Shown here: piece by piece, positions 19,331 through 19,394 of the stretch | Position numbering within the stretch: position 1 is the first letter of the stretch | How the letters are laid out: each line of letters starts with the position of its first letter | Assembly (NCBI GenBank): GCA_964472425.1 | Contig: CAYYLF010000024.1 | Coordinates: forward strand, 1 to 19,394 | Direction: 5' to 3' | From: RUG11867 sp964472425 | Lineage (GTDB): Bacteria > Bacillota_I > Bacilli_A > RF39 > UBA660 | Length of the DNA stretch: 19,394 bases | Translations under genes and position numbers: made by a program | The notes under the pieces: model-generated | What the model saw: the letters and a program-made list of their open reading frames with translations, nothing else | Told to the model about the DNA's origin: nothing | The model's database searches: none

Positions 19331-19394
19331 TGGTGACCCGTACGGGATTTGAACCCATGAATGTATGCGTGAAAGGCATATGTGTTGACCGCTT
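19331..19394 (-). tRNA. tRNA-Glu (anticodon TTC), 5' end cut by the window
   Basis: Read on the minus strand, the sequence gives a D-arm remnant (AAGCGGTCAACACA), an anticodon stem TATGC/GCATA around the loop CTTTCAC with anticodon TTC, the T-arm ATGGG-TTCAAAT-CCCGT, the 3' acceptor strand and an encoded CCA (19333-19331). About a dozen bases of the 5' end lie beyond the window. The D-arm matches the AAGCGGTTAAGACA type of bacterial tRNA-Glu. More tRNA genes may follow upstream. Confidence 0.92.

Overview
The window is about 19.4 kb of a low-to-moderate GC, endospore-forming member of the Bacillota. The evidence is a spoIIGA-sigE pair, sigG and a YlmC/YmxH-type gene, in an order close to that of Bacillus (spoIIGA, sigE, sigG, ylmC, then lspA and rluD). 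Protein divergence, many GTG/TTG starts and several unrecognised lineage-specific proteins suggest an uncultured gut-type Bacilli or Clostridia relative. That placement is an inference; there is no 16S here. The standard genetic code fits.

Layout. (1) 1-3600, minus strand: an accessory block with a PemK/MazF-like protein plus an overlapping 26-residue membrane peptide, an AAA ATPase with a DUF4143-type C-terminus preceded by three 20-bp repeats at an exact 33-bp period, and a class II Fic protein whose motif has Gln in place of the catalytic His. (2) 3645-10630, minus strand: a conserved housekeeping and sporulation block, in transcription order rimM, trmD, a small unknown gene, spoIIGA, sigE, a 477-residue unknown protein, sigG, ylmC, lspA and rluD. 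The sigG ribosome-binding site lies inside a perfect 10-bp stem and the start codon is TTG. (3) 10631-11247: a decayed AT-rich stretch with a gene remnant and degenerate 12-bp repeats, then a 500-residue unknown protein. (4) 12950-14155, plus strand: a J-domain / membrane helix / VanY-type DD-carboxypeptidase fusion. (5) 14156-14794: no ordinary gene, but a promoter-to-terminator small RNA on the plus strand facing a 25-residue hydrophobic peptide gene on the minus strand. The two transcripts start with homologous hairpins that differ by a compensatory base-pair change. (6) 14795-17716, minus strand: a lipoprotein / MBOAT / DHHW-like operon, probably for O-acetylation of an envelope polymer. 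(7) 17893-19394: a membrane-anchored surface protein with cohesin-like and cadherin-like folds, a 47-residue membrane protein on the other strand, and the 3' part of a tRNA-Glu.

How it fits together: SpoIIGA processes pro-SigE in the mother cell. SigG drives the late forespore programme and appears to be held back at translation. LspA matures lipoproteins such as the one at 17258. The carboxypeptidase fusion, the MBOAT operon and the surface protein act at the envelope. The best candidate for something undescribed is the convergent small RNA / hydrophobic peptide pair at 14284-14698, which resembles a type I toxin-antitoxin locus. A genome-level signal is near-total absence of GATC: only two sites were found, both inside the surface-protein gene.
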